Source: Dyella sp. GSA-30
GTDB lineage: Bacteria; Pseudomonadota; Gammaproteobacteria; Xanthomonadales; Rhodanobacteraceae
Assembly (NCBI RefSeq): GCF_027924605.1
Contig: NZ_AP027042.1
Span: 4,627,524-4,691,523 of the forward strand
Length of the DNA: 64,000 bases
Direction of reading: 5' to 3'
Each line of letters opens with the position of its first letter. Position 1 is the first letter of the stretch. The translations under genes were made by a program, and so were the position numbers. Positions 51,836-60,530 of the stretch are shown here, piece after piece. Under the pieces are notes generated by a model. It made no database searches. It saw nothing but the letters and a program-made list of their open reading frames with translations, and had not been told where the DNA came from.

Positions 51836-52381
51836 TTAAATCGTCCCCGCCGGCGCAACTGCGGGAAAGTCTTTCTCCGGATCAAACACGTTATTGAAAA
51901 AATTGGTCAGCGTGTACATGGCCACCAGAGCGACGATCTCGATGATGTTCGCTTCCGTGTAACCGGCATCACGAACGGCTTTCAGATCGGCATCACTGAC
52001 CTGGCCGCGGGTTTCGATGACCTTGCGCGCAAATTGGATAGCGGCGTCGCGCTTTGTATCACTTGCACGACCCTTTCGCGCAAGGATGATTTCATCGGCG
52101 GGGAGTTTCGCCATGTGCTCGGCCGTGAAGCTATGAACCGTGAGGCAGTAGTTGCAGCCGTTTACTTCGGACACAGCAAGGCCGATACTGTCGCGCGTTT
52201 TTACATCAAGCGACTTGCTCAGCGCCCCAAGCAGATTGGCCCATGCATTGAACGCAATCGGGCTCTGCGCAAAGGCCGCCATCATGTTTGGAGTGAAACC
52301 GATATTCTTGGTGAACGTCTCGAGTGTCGGCTTTGAAGCGTCTGGCACCTGGTCCAGGGTCAGGGGGATGGTTCTTGTCAT
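51836..52381 (-). CDS. AhpD-like carboxymuconolactone decarboxylase family protein
   Basis: Protein of 181 residues. VNGCNYCLTVHSFTAEHM carries the CxxC-His motif (Cys-Asn-Tyr-Cys) of alkylhydroperoxidase AhpD, and FTPNMMAAFAQSP is the typical N-terminal helix. Peroxide or other thiol-based reduction is inferred. Its stop is about 130 bases from the GST start and the gene is in the same orientation; a second family member lies at 53332. Confidence 0.88.
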   Translation of the reverse strand: MTRTIPLTLDQVPDASKPTLETFTKNIGFTPNMMAAFAQSPIAFNAWANLLGALSKSLDVKTRDSIGLAVSEVNGCNYCLTVHSFTAEHMAKLPADEIILARKGRASDTKRDAAIQFARKVIETRGQVSDADLKAVRDAGYTEANIIEIVALVAMYTLTNFFNNVFDPEKDFPAVAPAGTI

Positions 52382-52561
52382 CGTAGTATTCCTTAAGTGG
52401 CTTGTTTGACTGAAAGGGAAAAGTCCGCAATGGCCTATTCCCTTGATTTACTTCGCGGCCAAGTGTTGGAGCGAAGTGGTTCGGGCTTTCAGGTAGCACG
52501 TACCTTGGGGTTTCATCAGAATCGGAGGCTCGCTCGGCGAGATCACTTCGCCCTGGCGCGC

Positions 52562-53197
52562 TTATACGAAATCCAACACCTCGGCCACAGGTCGGCGCGG
52601 CTTCTGCGCCCAGTTGCCCTGGCGTTCCGGTCCGATCGACAACAGCATGACCGGCACTTCGTCTGCGGCCAGCCCGAATTCGCGGTGTACGGCGTCTGCA
52701 TCGAATCCGATCATCGGCGTCGAACCCAGGCCCAGCGAACGGGCCGCATAGATCATGGCCGCTGCGCCGAAGGTGCCGGTACGCACAGCTTCATCCCGCT
52801 GGCGCTGCGGGTAGTCCATGTAAAGATCGCGCGCAGGCATTTCCCATTCCCGCACCATCGTCGCCGGCATCACACCCGCTGCGACCAATGGCGCCAGACG
52901 ATCCGGTATGACACTGGAATCGGCTAACTGGCCGCAGACAATGAAGGTGACGGCCGCGTCGGTGATCGCCGGCTGATTCCAGGCGATCGGACTTAGTCGC
53001 GCCTTGGCTTCCGGGGTACGCACGGCGATAAAGCGCCAGTTCTGCAAGTGGAAGGATGTCGGCGCACTGGTGCCGATTCGCACCAGATCGCGGATCTGGT
53101 CGTCGCTCAACGTGGCGGTAGGATCGTAATACTTCGCAGCACTGCGGCTTAGAATGCATTCGATGACGGCGTTAGTCTTACTTGTTTCGATGCTCAT
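52562..53197 (-). CDS. Nitroreductase-family protein (copy 1)
   Basis: FMN-dependent nitroreductase of about 211 residues: ILSRSAAKYYDPTATLSD, RDLVRIGTSAPTSFHLQNWRFIAV (FMN-binding region), and AAAMIYAARSLGLGSTPMIGFDADAV (dimer and FMN contact). It probably reduces nitroaromatics or quinones with NAD(P)H. It is almost identical to the gene at 58320 on the other strand; this copy has five extra residues (MSIET) at the start, and its last third is more diverged. ATG 53197. Confidence 0.9.
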   Translation of the reverse strand: MSIETSKTNAVIECILSRSAAKYYDPTATLSDDQIRDLVRIGTSAPTSFHLQNWRFIAVRTPEAKARLSPIAWNQPAITDAAVTFIVCGQLADSSVIPDRLAPLVAAGVMPATMVREWEMPARDLYMDYPQRQRDEAVRTGTFGAAAMIYAARSLGLGSTPMIGFDADAVHREFGLAADEVPVMLLSIGPERQGNWAQKPRRPVAEVLDFV

Positions 53198-53331
53198 GAT
53201 TGCTCTCGGTATGGGAAGACGGATTCGTGCACCCGCGTGGCTCCGCTCCATGCATAGCCATCGCCATGCAAGGCCTGGGGAAATCGGGCGAAACCTGGAT
53301 GCCTGACGCGATGCTCAAGCGGCAACGCGGT

Positions 53332-53871
53332 TCACTCCATAGGTGGAAAGTCGACGTCGGTGTCGTTGATGCGATTGAAGGTGTTGGTGAAAGTGATGAG
53401 ACCGATGGCTAGCGAGATCTCTGCGAGCTGGGTATCGGTGTAGCCAACCGCACGAATGGCCGCGAACTCGCCTTGGCTGATCGAGCCGCTGCTGGTCTGC
53501 AGAACCGACACAAAACGCACCAGGGCATCACGCCTGGCGTCACCTGTAGGCGTTCCCGCGCGAATGGCTCGCAAGGCATCGACCGACAAGCCAGCCATCC
53601 TGCCCAGCAAGCTATGGGCGGCTACGCAGACATCGCAACCCGCTATGACGCTGACCAACAACTTGATGGTTTGAAGTTCCTGCTGACTCAGACTGCCCTG
53701 TGCCAAAGCGGCGTGCGCATCGAGAAACACCTCAAAAGAGGACGGAGCGACATAGCCAAGCGCTGCATATGTGTTCGGGACACGACCACCAGCGATCTTC
53801 TTGACGCGAGCGTAGACATCGGCTGTGGCACCGGTGGCGGACTCGATGGCGGGAATAGCGATACGGCTCAT
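53332..53871 (-). CDS. AhpD-like carboxymuconolactone decarboxylase family protein (second)
   Basis: Protein of 179 residues with GCDVCVAAHSLLGRMAG (Cys-Asp-Val-Cys-X3-His), the AhpD-type redox site, and FTNTFNRINDTDVDFP at the C terminus. It is about 130 bases downstream-facing from the nitroreductase gene and in the same direction, suggesting co-expression in oxidative or electrophile stress. It differs clearly in sequence from the other family member at 51836. Confidence 0.87.
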   Translation of the reverse strand: MSRIAIPAIESATGATADVYARVKKIAGGRVPNTYAALGYVAPSSFEVFLDAHAALAQGSLSQQELQTIKLLVSVIAGCDVCVAAHSLLGRMAGLSVDALRAIRAGTPTGDARRDALVRFVSVLQTSSGSISQGEFAAIRAVGYTDTQLAEISLAIGLITFTNTFNRINDTDVDFPPME

Positions 53872-54036
53872 GTTGCGGCCCTTTCATCAGGTGGCTTTGA
53901 TAGGTCGCTACGTTAGGCTTGGCCATTACCGTTTTCGAGACTGTCGCAGCTCAATAAAATGCGAGATAGGATCAGGCCAGATAAGATCAGGCTGAAAAGG
54001 ATCACGACGACGAGGGCGCATCTGGCGTTGTCTTAT

Positions 54037-55011
54037 TCAGACCGTCACGCCGAGTTGCTCGCTGCCGCGGGCGAGGCGACGCCACTGCCCTGGCGTCATC
54101 CCCATCTTGTCGGCGAATGCACGGCGGAAAGCCGCTACGGATCGGTAACCAACCGTGTCAGCCACGGCCTCGGTAGTCATCGCTGGTTTTTTTAGCTCGT
54201 TGGCCGCCATGCTCATCCGAATATCGGTCAGCAGCTCCATGGCCGAGCGACCGAGCTTGTCTTGAAAATGCCGCATGAAGGTCGCGCGTGACATGCTGCA
54301 CAAATCAGCCAGATCAGGCAGGGTCCAGGCTCGAATCGGATCGGCGAACATGGCTGAAATGGCAGGCGCCAGACGTGGATGACCAGCAAGCGATAACAAG
54401 CCCGCTGGCACTTGCTCGGATTCGCTGGCCGCACGAAGTGCCAGCGTGAACAGCGCCAAGCTAAGCGAGTTGAAGATCACTTGCCCGCCGAGCTTGTCGC
54501 CCTCCGATTCCAGACGCATCAGTCCCACGAGACTGGCCAGATGGTTGGACGTAGACATGACGCCTGCTTCGTCATGGCTGTCCGTGGCTCGTACCGTCAG
54601 GGATCGGGGCAGATAGTTGCGGATCAACCGGTCGTGGGGTGGTTCGATGAAGAATCGCCCGCACAACATATCCAGGCTCTCGCCCTGCCCGTCATTTTCG
54701 CTCCGCGTCCATCCGCCGGAACTGCGATGTCTATGGGTGGGACGCGGCGCATGTCCGCTGCCATCGTGCAGCACGTGCGCCGCCCCATGAGGCAACAGCA
54801 CGATCTCTCCACCCGCCAGTTCCCTGGTCGTTCCGGTCTCTGGATCCTCAATGATGGCCCGACCCTTGAGAACGACGTGGTAGGGAATCTCATGCATCGC
54901 AGACTGCGGCCAGACGACGCGCCAGGGTGCACCGTAGACGCAGTGAACCTCCAACTGACCAGTGAGGGTGATCATTCGCAAAAAATGACTCAGCCAGTCG
55001 ACTTGGTGCAC
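54037..55011 (-). CDS. AraC-family regulator with cupin sensor
   Basis: Regulator of 324 residues. The N-terminal part is a cupin (VVLKGRAIIEDPETGTTRELAGGEIVLLPHGAAHVLHDGSG); the C-terminal part (about 215-324) has two helix-turn-helix units, WTLPDLADLCSMSRATFMRHFQDKLG and MTTEAVADTVGYRSVAAFRRAFADKMG. This cupin_6/AraC class regulates nearby detoxification genes. Start is GTG 55011. It lies next to the leftward redox genes (51.0-53.9 kb) and may control them. Confidence 0.9.
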   Translation of the reverse strand: MHQVDWLSHFLRMITLTGQLEVHCVYGAPWRVVWPQSAMHEIPYHVVLKGRAIIEDPETGTTRELAGGEIVLLPHGAAHVLHDGSGHAPRPTHRHRSSGGWTRSENDGQGESLDMLCGRFFIEPPHDRLIRNYLPRSLTVRATDSHDEAGVMSTSNHLASLVGLMRLESEGDKLGGQVIFNSLSLALFTLALRAASESEQVPAGLLSLAGHPRLAPAISAMFADPIRAWTLPDLADLCSMSRATFMRHFQDKLGRSAMELLTDIRMSMAANELKKPAMTTEAVADTVGYRSVAAFRRAFADKMGMTPGQWRRLARGSEQLGVTV

Positions 55012-55096
55012 GATAAATAAACCTGCGTTGTCGCTTCAGGTAAAAAGTTTTCAGCCGCGGATGAAAAGCGAGCGAGACGCGACCAACACGTGATAT

Positions 55097-55552
55097 TCAA
55101 TGACGAGACGTTGGCGGGCGCTTCATGCTCAAAAGATCCGTCACATCATGCCGATCGGCTGCAGACGAGATCGCGAGCGTCAGCCATTTCCCGTCAGGGT
55201 ATGCGGGAGCTTCGTCATAATGCTTGACCAACTGTGGGCGCCACGCATAACGCCGCTCCTCGAACTTTTCTCTCTCCGCGCCACCCAGAACCACGAGAAC
55301 CGAGAGCCGCCGGTATTCCGGCAGGAGCGTACAGAACGCCCTGGTCTTCTTGTAGCGCAGAGACCAACCGCGTTTCTTGCCGCCATACAGCCAATCGGGC
55401 GAAAAAACGCCGGGGTAGAACGCCTCTATCCAGTTGCGCAACTCGGTCCAATGCGCGAACGCTTTCGGCCCAGTCCAGTGGCGGACGGCGCTGTCATCAG
55501 GCACGGTTGATTTGTCGGTGATCCTGTCGCCGATCTGCAGAGAGGGTTCCAT
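55097..55552 (-). CDS. DUF3788-domain protein
   Basis: Protein of 151 residues with KAFAHWTELRNWIEAFYPGVF, PDWLYGGKKRGWSLRYKK and FCTLLPEYRRLSVLVVLG, which fits DUF3788. Function unknown. Positioned upstream of the AraC gene on the same strand but about 85 bases apart. Confidence 0.75.
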   Translation of the reverse strand: MEPSLQIGDRITDKSTVPDDSAVRHWTGPKAFAHWTELRNWIEAFYPGVFSPDWLYGGKKRGWSLRYKKTRAFCTLLPEYRRLSVLVVLGGAEREKFEERRYAWRPQLVKHYDEAPAYPDGKWLTLAISSAADRHDVTDLLSMKRPPTSRH

Positions 55553-55752
55553 GTCGATCTTCTTGCACCTGAACTTTAGCGCGTGAACTTCGAAGGCTTG
55601 GCGGACCGCAACTCGATTTCACGCAAAGATGTTTTGATCTCAGCGCAATGTCATTGCTGTCGACGACGAGTACGGCGGCAATATTCCACCGGCTCGGACG
55701 CAAAAAAAGAACCAAGAACGTCAATCTTCGATGTACCAGGATTTGCCAAACG

Positions 55753-57159
55753 CTATGCGGATGTACGGATCAGCTTATCGAGCTGTTCGCAGGCGGCTGG
55801 AATCTGGTCTTCGCTGACCGTGGCAACGCCAAGCAACAATCCCGACTCTGCATTTGTACCCGGAGCGAACCAGGCCGACAGCGGCGACGGTGCCATGCCG
55901 AGTTCAAGCGCCTTGCGGCATACCGCCGTGTCGGACACGCCACTAGGCAGATACATGACCACGGCCAGGCCGCCGATGTGCACGCGATATCCCATCCGTC
56001 CCAAGACGGTTCTCAGCATCTCGCCTCTCGCGGCGCAGATTCGCTTCAACCGGCCCAGATGCCTCATGTAATGCCCGTCCTGCATGAACTGCGCAGTCGC
56101 CCGTTGTACGGCCGGGCCTGGTGCCGATCCAAAGTACAGGGTTGCCTGGGCAAATTGAGCTACCAGGGCTGGCGGAGCCACGACGAAACCAAGCCTGAGT
56201 GCAGGGCTTATGGTCTTGCTGAAGGATCCGATATGGATCACCCGCCCAGTACGATCCAACGATGCCAATGCCGGGGCGGCCCGCCGCGTGAGCTGAAGCT
56301 CGCCGAGGTAGTCATCCTCGATAATCCATGCCCCGGTACGCGCGGCCCACGCGATCAACTCGTGTCGCCGGTTGAGCGATAACGTTCCACCCAGAGGCGC
56401 CTGCTGTCCCGCCGTCACCAGTGCGAGGGCTGCGTCGGGCGATAGCTCGATGCCACGACGAACATCCATCCCTTCGTTGTCTACCGGAATACCGACAGGG
56501 ACGAGGCCGGCGAACTCGAGCGCCATGCGGCTCTGAAAGAAACCGGGGTCTTCAACCCAGGCTTGACGACCTTTCGCGTCGAGTACGCGCAAGGTCATGC
56601 CCAAGGCACCGGCGAAACCCGCGGTAATGAATATCTGGGATGGACTGCACTCGAGACCACGCGCGAGCGCAACATGCGCAGCAATGGCTCGCCGGAGAAC
56701 CGCTTCCCCGCGCGGATCCGGATACACCGCAGGCGCATCCACTTCCATCCGCGCGGCCTGCATACGCAAGCGCGCCAGGACGCTCGCGGGAAGACCGGCC
56801 GAAGGCGGCACTCCCATCCGAAAGATGCCAGGGCCGCCGAGCAAGTGATCGTACAGCGCAGGCGGCGTGTCTGTTTCTTGCGAGGACATCGCCTGAGCGG
56901 CAACGGCGGGGTGTGGGGCCACCCGGGTGCCACCCGATCGTGAAGTGACGACGATCTGCTCGTCGATGAGGCGCTCATAAGCGGCCTTGACCGTACCCCT
57001 GGCCACGCCCAATTGCGCAGCCAGTGTTATCCACGACGGCAGTCTTGCGCCCGGGCCAAGCACGCCGCTCCTGATCGATGCAATGACACCCCGGCAGATC
57101 TGCTCTGCCAAAGTGGTTTTGGCGGACCGGTCGATCCTGATGTGCAGCGCGTATCCCAT
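55753..57159 (-). CDS. MocR/PdxR-type GntR regulator with aminotransferase domain
   Basis: Protein of 468 residues. Residues about 1-75 form a GntR winged helix (LAEQICRGVIASIRSGVLGPGARLPSWITLAAQLGVARGTVKAAYERL), and the rest a fold-type I PLP aminotransferase-like domain: FITAGFAGALGM, WVEDPGFFQS, EDDYLGEL and GSFSKTISPALRLGF with the PLP lysine. Such MocR regulators often sense PLP or amino acid derivatives. Divergent from the MDR gene at 57329, which it probably regulates. Confidence 0.9.
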   Translation of the reverse strand: MGYALHIRIDRSAKTTLAEQICRGVIASIRSGVLGPGARLPSWITLAAQLGVARGTVKAAYERLIDEQIVVTSRSGGTRVAPHPAVAAQAMSSQETDTPPALYDHLLGGPGIFRMGVPPSAGLPASVLARLRMQAARMEVDAPAVYPDPRGEAVLRRAIAAHVALARGLECSPSQIFITAGFAGALGMTLRVLDAKGRQAWVEDPGFFQSRMALEFAGLVPVGIPVDNEGMDVRRGIELSPDAALALVTAGQQAPLGGTLSLNRRHELIAWAARTGAWIIEDDYLGELQLTRRAAPALASLDRTGRVIHIGSFSKTISPALRLGFVVAPPALVAQFAQATLYFGSAPGPAVQRATAQFMQDGHYMRHLGRLKRICAARGEMLRTVLGRMGYRVHIGGLAVVMYLPSGVSDTAVCRKALELGMAPSPLSAWFAPGTNAESGLLLGVATVSEDQIPAACEQLDKLIRTSA

Positions 57160-57328
57160 GCCTCATGGTACATCCGCCGATCATCTTTTTGGTTCTTCTC
57201 AATGTACCTGCAGTGACGCAGCATGCGCTCTCAACGTGACTGACCACCTCCGTTTTTAAGAGGTTTTTTTAACTGCGCTGGCATCCGCTGTGCTGACACC
57301 TGGGCCAGCCTGACGGGAGGCAATGTCT

Positions 57329-58246
57329 ATGAAAGCAATCGTGGTAACCGATCAGGCTGCGGGAACGGCCGGAATGAAACTGGTGGAACGGCCGCAGCCA
57401 CAGGCAGCGATAAACGATGTCATCGTGCAGGTGCACGCATCGGGATTTACCGCAGACGAGCTGACATGGCCCCCGACCTGGACCGATCGTCTCGACCGTG
57501 ACCGGACACCGTCCATCCCTGGCCATGAGCTGGCCGGCGTGGTCACTGCGCTTGGTTACGGGACGACGGGGCTGTCGGTAGGACAGCGCGTGTTCGGCCT
57601 CACGGATTGGACTCGCGACGGAACGCTGGCGGAGTACATCGCCATCGAAGCACGCAATCTCGCCCCGTTGCCTGGGGATGTCGACTTTACGGTGGGCGCT
57701 GCGCTCGTGATGCCCGGGCTCACCGCATGGCAAGGGCTGTTCGAACACGGTCGCCTCGGTATGGGGCAGACCGTTCTTGTGCATGGCGCCGCCGGCGTGG
57801 TCGGCTCGATGGCTGTCCAGCTCGCTCGCGAAGCCGGCGCGTATGTCATCGGCACTGGGCGCGGCGCAAGTAGACAGGCAGCGCTCGAATTCGGTGCCCA
57901 GGAGTTCGTCGACCTCGATAACGACGCACTGGAAGATATCGGTCGCGTCGATCTGGTTTTCGATGTTCTCGGCGGCGACATCGCGAAGCGGTCCGTGAGC
58001 GTGATCCGAACCGGAGGAACGCTGGTGACTATCGCCGGCCCGATCGAAGCGCGCCCCGTCAATGGCCGGACGATCGACTTCGTTGTCGAGTCCGATCGCG
58101 CCCAACTGAGTCAGCTGGCACAGCGCGTACGTGACGGACGACTGCGCATGAATATCGGCAACGTCGCGACGCTCGACGACGCAGTCGCCGCCTTCAACCT
58201 GGCCGAGCGCCCCAAGGGCAAGACGATCATCCGTATTCGTCCATGA
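57329..58246 (+). CDS. Medium-chain (quinone oxidoreductase-like) NADP-dependent dehydrogenase
   Basis: MDR enzyme of about 305 residues without zinc-binding cysteines. PGHELAGVV, GQTVLVHGAAGVVGSMAVQLAREAGAYVIGTGRGA (Rossmann fold) and GGTLVTIAGP are typical of quinone oxidoreductases and zeta-crystallin relatives. GGGAGG at 57315-57320 gives better spacing for ATG 57329 than for ATG 57323. Divergent from the MocR gene and followed by the nitroreductase copy 2, azoreductase and GNAT genes in the same direction. Confidence 0.9.
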   Translation: MKAIVVTDQAAGTAGMKLVERPQPQAAINDVIVQVHASGFTADELTWPPTWTDRLDRDRTPSIPGHELAGVVTALGYGTTGLSVGQRVFGLTDWTRDGTLAEYIAIEARNLAPLPGDVDFTVGAALVMPGLTAWQGLFEHGRLGMGQTVLVHGAAGVVGSMAVQLAREAGAYVIGTGRGASRQAALEFGAQEFVDLDNDALEDIGRVDLVFDVLGGDIAKRSVSVIRTGGTLVTIAGPIEARPVNGRTIDFVVESDRAQLSQLAQRVRDGRLRMNIGNVATLDDAVAAFNLAERPKGKTIIRIRP

Positions 58247-58319
58247 AAGCTTGAGAGTGCGGGTAAAGCTGCCCCCTCCGCCGATTCCATAACCTGCTTT
58301 TTCACACATAGGCACCACC

Positions 58320-58937
58320 ATGACCAACGCCGTCATCGAATGCATCCTGAGCCGCAGTGCTGCGAAGTATTACGATCCTACCGCCGCGTTGAGCGACGAC
58401 CAGATCCGTGATCTGGTGCGAATCGGCACCAGTGCGCCGACATCCTTCCACTTGCAGAACTGGCGCTTTATCGCCGTGCGTACCCCGGAAGCCAAGGCGC
58501 GACTGAGTCCGATCGCCTGGAACCAGCCGGCGATCACCGACGCGGCTGTCACCTTCATTGTCTGCGGTCAGTTAGCCGATTCCAGTGTCATACCGGATCG
58601 CCTGGCGCCGTTGGTGGCAGCGGGTGTGATGCCGGAAAAGATGGTGCCGGAATGGGAAATACCCGCGCGTGATCTATACATGGCCTACCCGCAGCGCCAG
58701 CGGGACGAAGCCGTACGTACCGGCACCTTCGGCGCAGCGGCCATGATCTATGCGGCCCGCTCGCTGGGTCTGGGTTCGACGCCGATGATCGGATTCGATG
58801 CCGAAGCGGTGCACCAGCAGTTTGGGCTGAGCAGCGACGAAGTGCCGATCATGTTGTTGTCCATTGGGCCGGAACGCCCAGGGAATTGGGCGCAGAAGCC
58901 GCGCCGACCGGTGGACGATGTTCTGGACTTTATTTGA
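58320..58937 (+). CDS. Nitroreductase-family protein (copy 2)
   Basis: Protein of 205 residues, near-identical to copy 1 at 52562-53197: the same ILSRSAAKYYDPTA, RDLVRIGTSAPTSFHLQNWRF and AAAMIYAARSLGLGSTPMIGFDAE blocks with a handful of changes. It keeps the FMN and dimer features, so it should be functional. Its stop overlaps the azoreductase region closely (next ATG 58940). It is inverted relative to copy 1, about 5 kb apart. Confidence 0.9.
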   Translation: MTNAVIECILSRSAAKYYDPTAALSDDQIRDLVRIGTSAPTSFHLQNWRFIAVRTPEAKARLSPIAWNQPAITDAAVTFIVCGQLADSSVIPDRLAPLVAAGVMPEKMVPEWEIPARDLYMAYPQRQRDEAVRTGTFGAAAMIYAARSLGLGSTPMIGFDAEAVHQQFGLSSDEVPIMLLSIGPERPGNWAQKPRRPVDDVLDFI

Positions 58938-58939
58938 GC

Positions 58940-59599
58940 ATGAATATCCTCCACATTGACTGCAGTCCACGTCCGGAATCGCACAGTCGCCAGCTTTCAG
59001 CGGCGATTGTCGGAAAGATTCTTGAGGCTGCACCCGGCGCGAATATCACGCGGCGAGACTTTGCCTCAGCTCCGCTGCCGCACGCTTCGCCCGACTACGC
59101 GACGACCTTGTCGTCGCCAGCTACCTTGGCGTCCCCGTTGAAGGGCGCGCTGGAGCTTTCCGAGATGCTTATCCAGGAAGTCGAGGCGGCCGATGTGATT
59201 GTCATTGGAACGCCCATGAACAACCTCACCGTTCCGTCGGTCCTCAAGGCGTGGATCGACCAGATCCTTCGCGCCGGTCGCACATTCATGTCGACGCCCG
59301 CCGGGAAGGTAGGAATGCTCAAGGATCGCCCCGTGTTTGTCGGCATCGCTTCCGGCGGTGTGTTTAGCGGTGATCGGGCTAATCAGCCCGATTTTCTCAC
59401 GCCCTACCTGGCAGTCGTACTCGCAAGCATCGGGCTGAAGACCCTGCAATTTCTTTCCGTGCAGGCCACTGCATTTCTCGACACGGACCAGGCGGTCCTG
59501 GCAAGGGACAAAGCACTCGCGACGATGAACTTCAGCGGCGTGGGATATGCCTCCATGATCCGCGAAACGCACGAGCGAGTTGAAGAGCATCTGCCCTAA
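58940..59599 (+). CDS. azoR: FMN-dependent NADH-azoreductase
   Basis: Flavodoxin-like reductase of about 219 residues: ILHIDCSPRPESHSRQLSAAIV (FMN phosphate loop), IVIGTPMNNLTVPSVLKAWIDQI and GVFSGDRANQPDFLTPYLAVVL. AzoR-type enzymes reduce quinones and azo dyes with NADH. ATG 58940 lies 2 bases after the nitroreductase stop, so the two are surely cotranscribed. Confidence 0.9.
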   Translation: MNILHIDCSPRPESHSRQLSAAIVGKILEAAPGANITRRDFASAPLPHASPDYATTLSSPATLASPLKGALELSEMLIQEVEAADVIVIGTPMNNLTVPSVLKAWIDQILRAGRTFMSTPAGKVGMLKDRPVFVGIASGGVFSGDRANQPDFLTPYLAVVLASIGLKTLQFLSVQATAFLDTDQAVLARDKALATMNFSGVGYASMIRETHERVEEHLP

Positions 59600-59614
59600 C
59601 TTCAGGAGCGTGCC

Positions 59615-60064
59615 ATGAGACCCATCAAGATCAAAGCCATCGATGTCTGCGACTTTGATATTTGGCTTCCGCTTTGGAAAGGGTATCAGCGATTTTATGA
59701 CGTCGACATCCAGGAGTCCGTGACTCACCAGACCTGGGCGCGGTTCCTGGACCCGATGGAACCGATGCATGCAGCGCTCGCCATGGTGAATGACCGAGCA
59801 TCAGGACTTGTGCATTCGATCTACCATCGATCGACGTGGACCGCGGGTGACGACTGCTATCTTCAGGACCTGTTTGTGGCTGAGGATGCGCGGGGCGACG
59901 GCATTGGTCGCGCACTGATCGAACATGTCTATGAAGATGCCAAGCGTCGTGGAGCGCCCCGTGTGTACTGGCAGACGCACGAATCCAACCACAACGCCAT
60001 GCAACTGTATGACCGCATGGCTGATCGCTCACCTTTTATCCAGTATCGAAAACTACTTGCCTGA
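59615..60064 (+). CDS. GNAT-family N-acetyltransferase
   Basis: Acetyltransferase of 149 residues. CYLQDLFVAEDARGDGIGRALIEHVYEDAKRRGAPRVYWQTHESNHNAMQLYDRMAD contains the acetyl-CoA loop RGDGIGRAL and the C-terminal strand-helix pattern. Substrate unknown. It follows azoR by 15 bases in the same direction. Confidence 0.9.
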   Translation: MRPIKIKAIDVCDFDIWLPLWKGYQRFYDVDIQESVTHQTWARFLDPMEPMHAALAMVNDRASGLVHSIYHRSTWTAGDDCYLQDLFVAEDARGDGIGRALIEHVYEDAKRRGAPRVYWQTHESNHNAMQLYDRMADRSPFIQYRKLLA

Positions 60065-60132
60065 CGCGCTGGGATAGATCTTTTTTCACTACCCGAGCGG
60101 CGCATCGCCACGTGAATTCATTGAAATTGAAC

Positions 60133-60396
60133 ATGGGCAAGAGGAACGATGGCATGCAGCGATCGTCACAGCCAGTCAACAGCTTATTCGAGCGACGACC
60201 GCCCGACCTCGCCTCGATCCACATATGGCGACTGGCTTTGTCCATCGAAAACGACACCGCTTGTATCGAAGCGTGGTATCGGTCCGTGCCTATTCGAGAA
60301 CTCGGAGGCTTAACCGCACAGCAGTTGGTTTCGCAAGGTAATTCCACGTTGGTGATCGGCTTTCTTAGGTCAATCAGGAGTGGCGAACGCGACTGA
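60133..60396 (+). CDS. Small DUF2384/Xre-MbcA-ParS-like protein (possible remnant)
   Basis: Protein of about 87 residues (or 94 from GTG 60112). The C-terminal half SWYRSVPIRELGGLTAQQLV...VIGFLRSI has the character of the antitoxin DUF2384 domain (W...P...LGG.TP..LL). No RES or other toxin gene accompanies it and there is no clear helix-turn-helix half, so it may be an orphan or a truncated antitoxin. Confidence 0.45.
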   Translation: MGKRNDGMQRSSQPVNSLFERRPPDLASIHIWRLALSIENDTACIEAWYRSVPIRELGGLTAQQLVSQGNSTLVIGFLRSIRSGERD

Positions 60397-60530
60397 AATC
60401 TCAGTTGAAATCCATAGGGGCAGAGCGAATTTTTAGAGAAACCACCGATCCGCATTCCGACGGCGCATTGAGGCCGCGGTGAGGCAAGCGAACTCCTCGC
60501 TCAATGCGTAGCCACGACATCTCGCACTTT

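Noticed and set aside
55583-56382. Plus-strand open frames
   Set aside because: Antisense to the MocR-type regulator, which has clear GntR and PLP-binding motifs.
57269-58345. Minus-strand open frame of 358 codons
   Set aside because: Antisense to the well-supported MDR gene; only His/Arg/Asp-rich shadow sequence.
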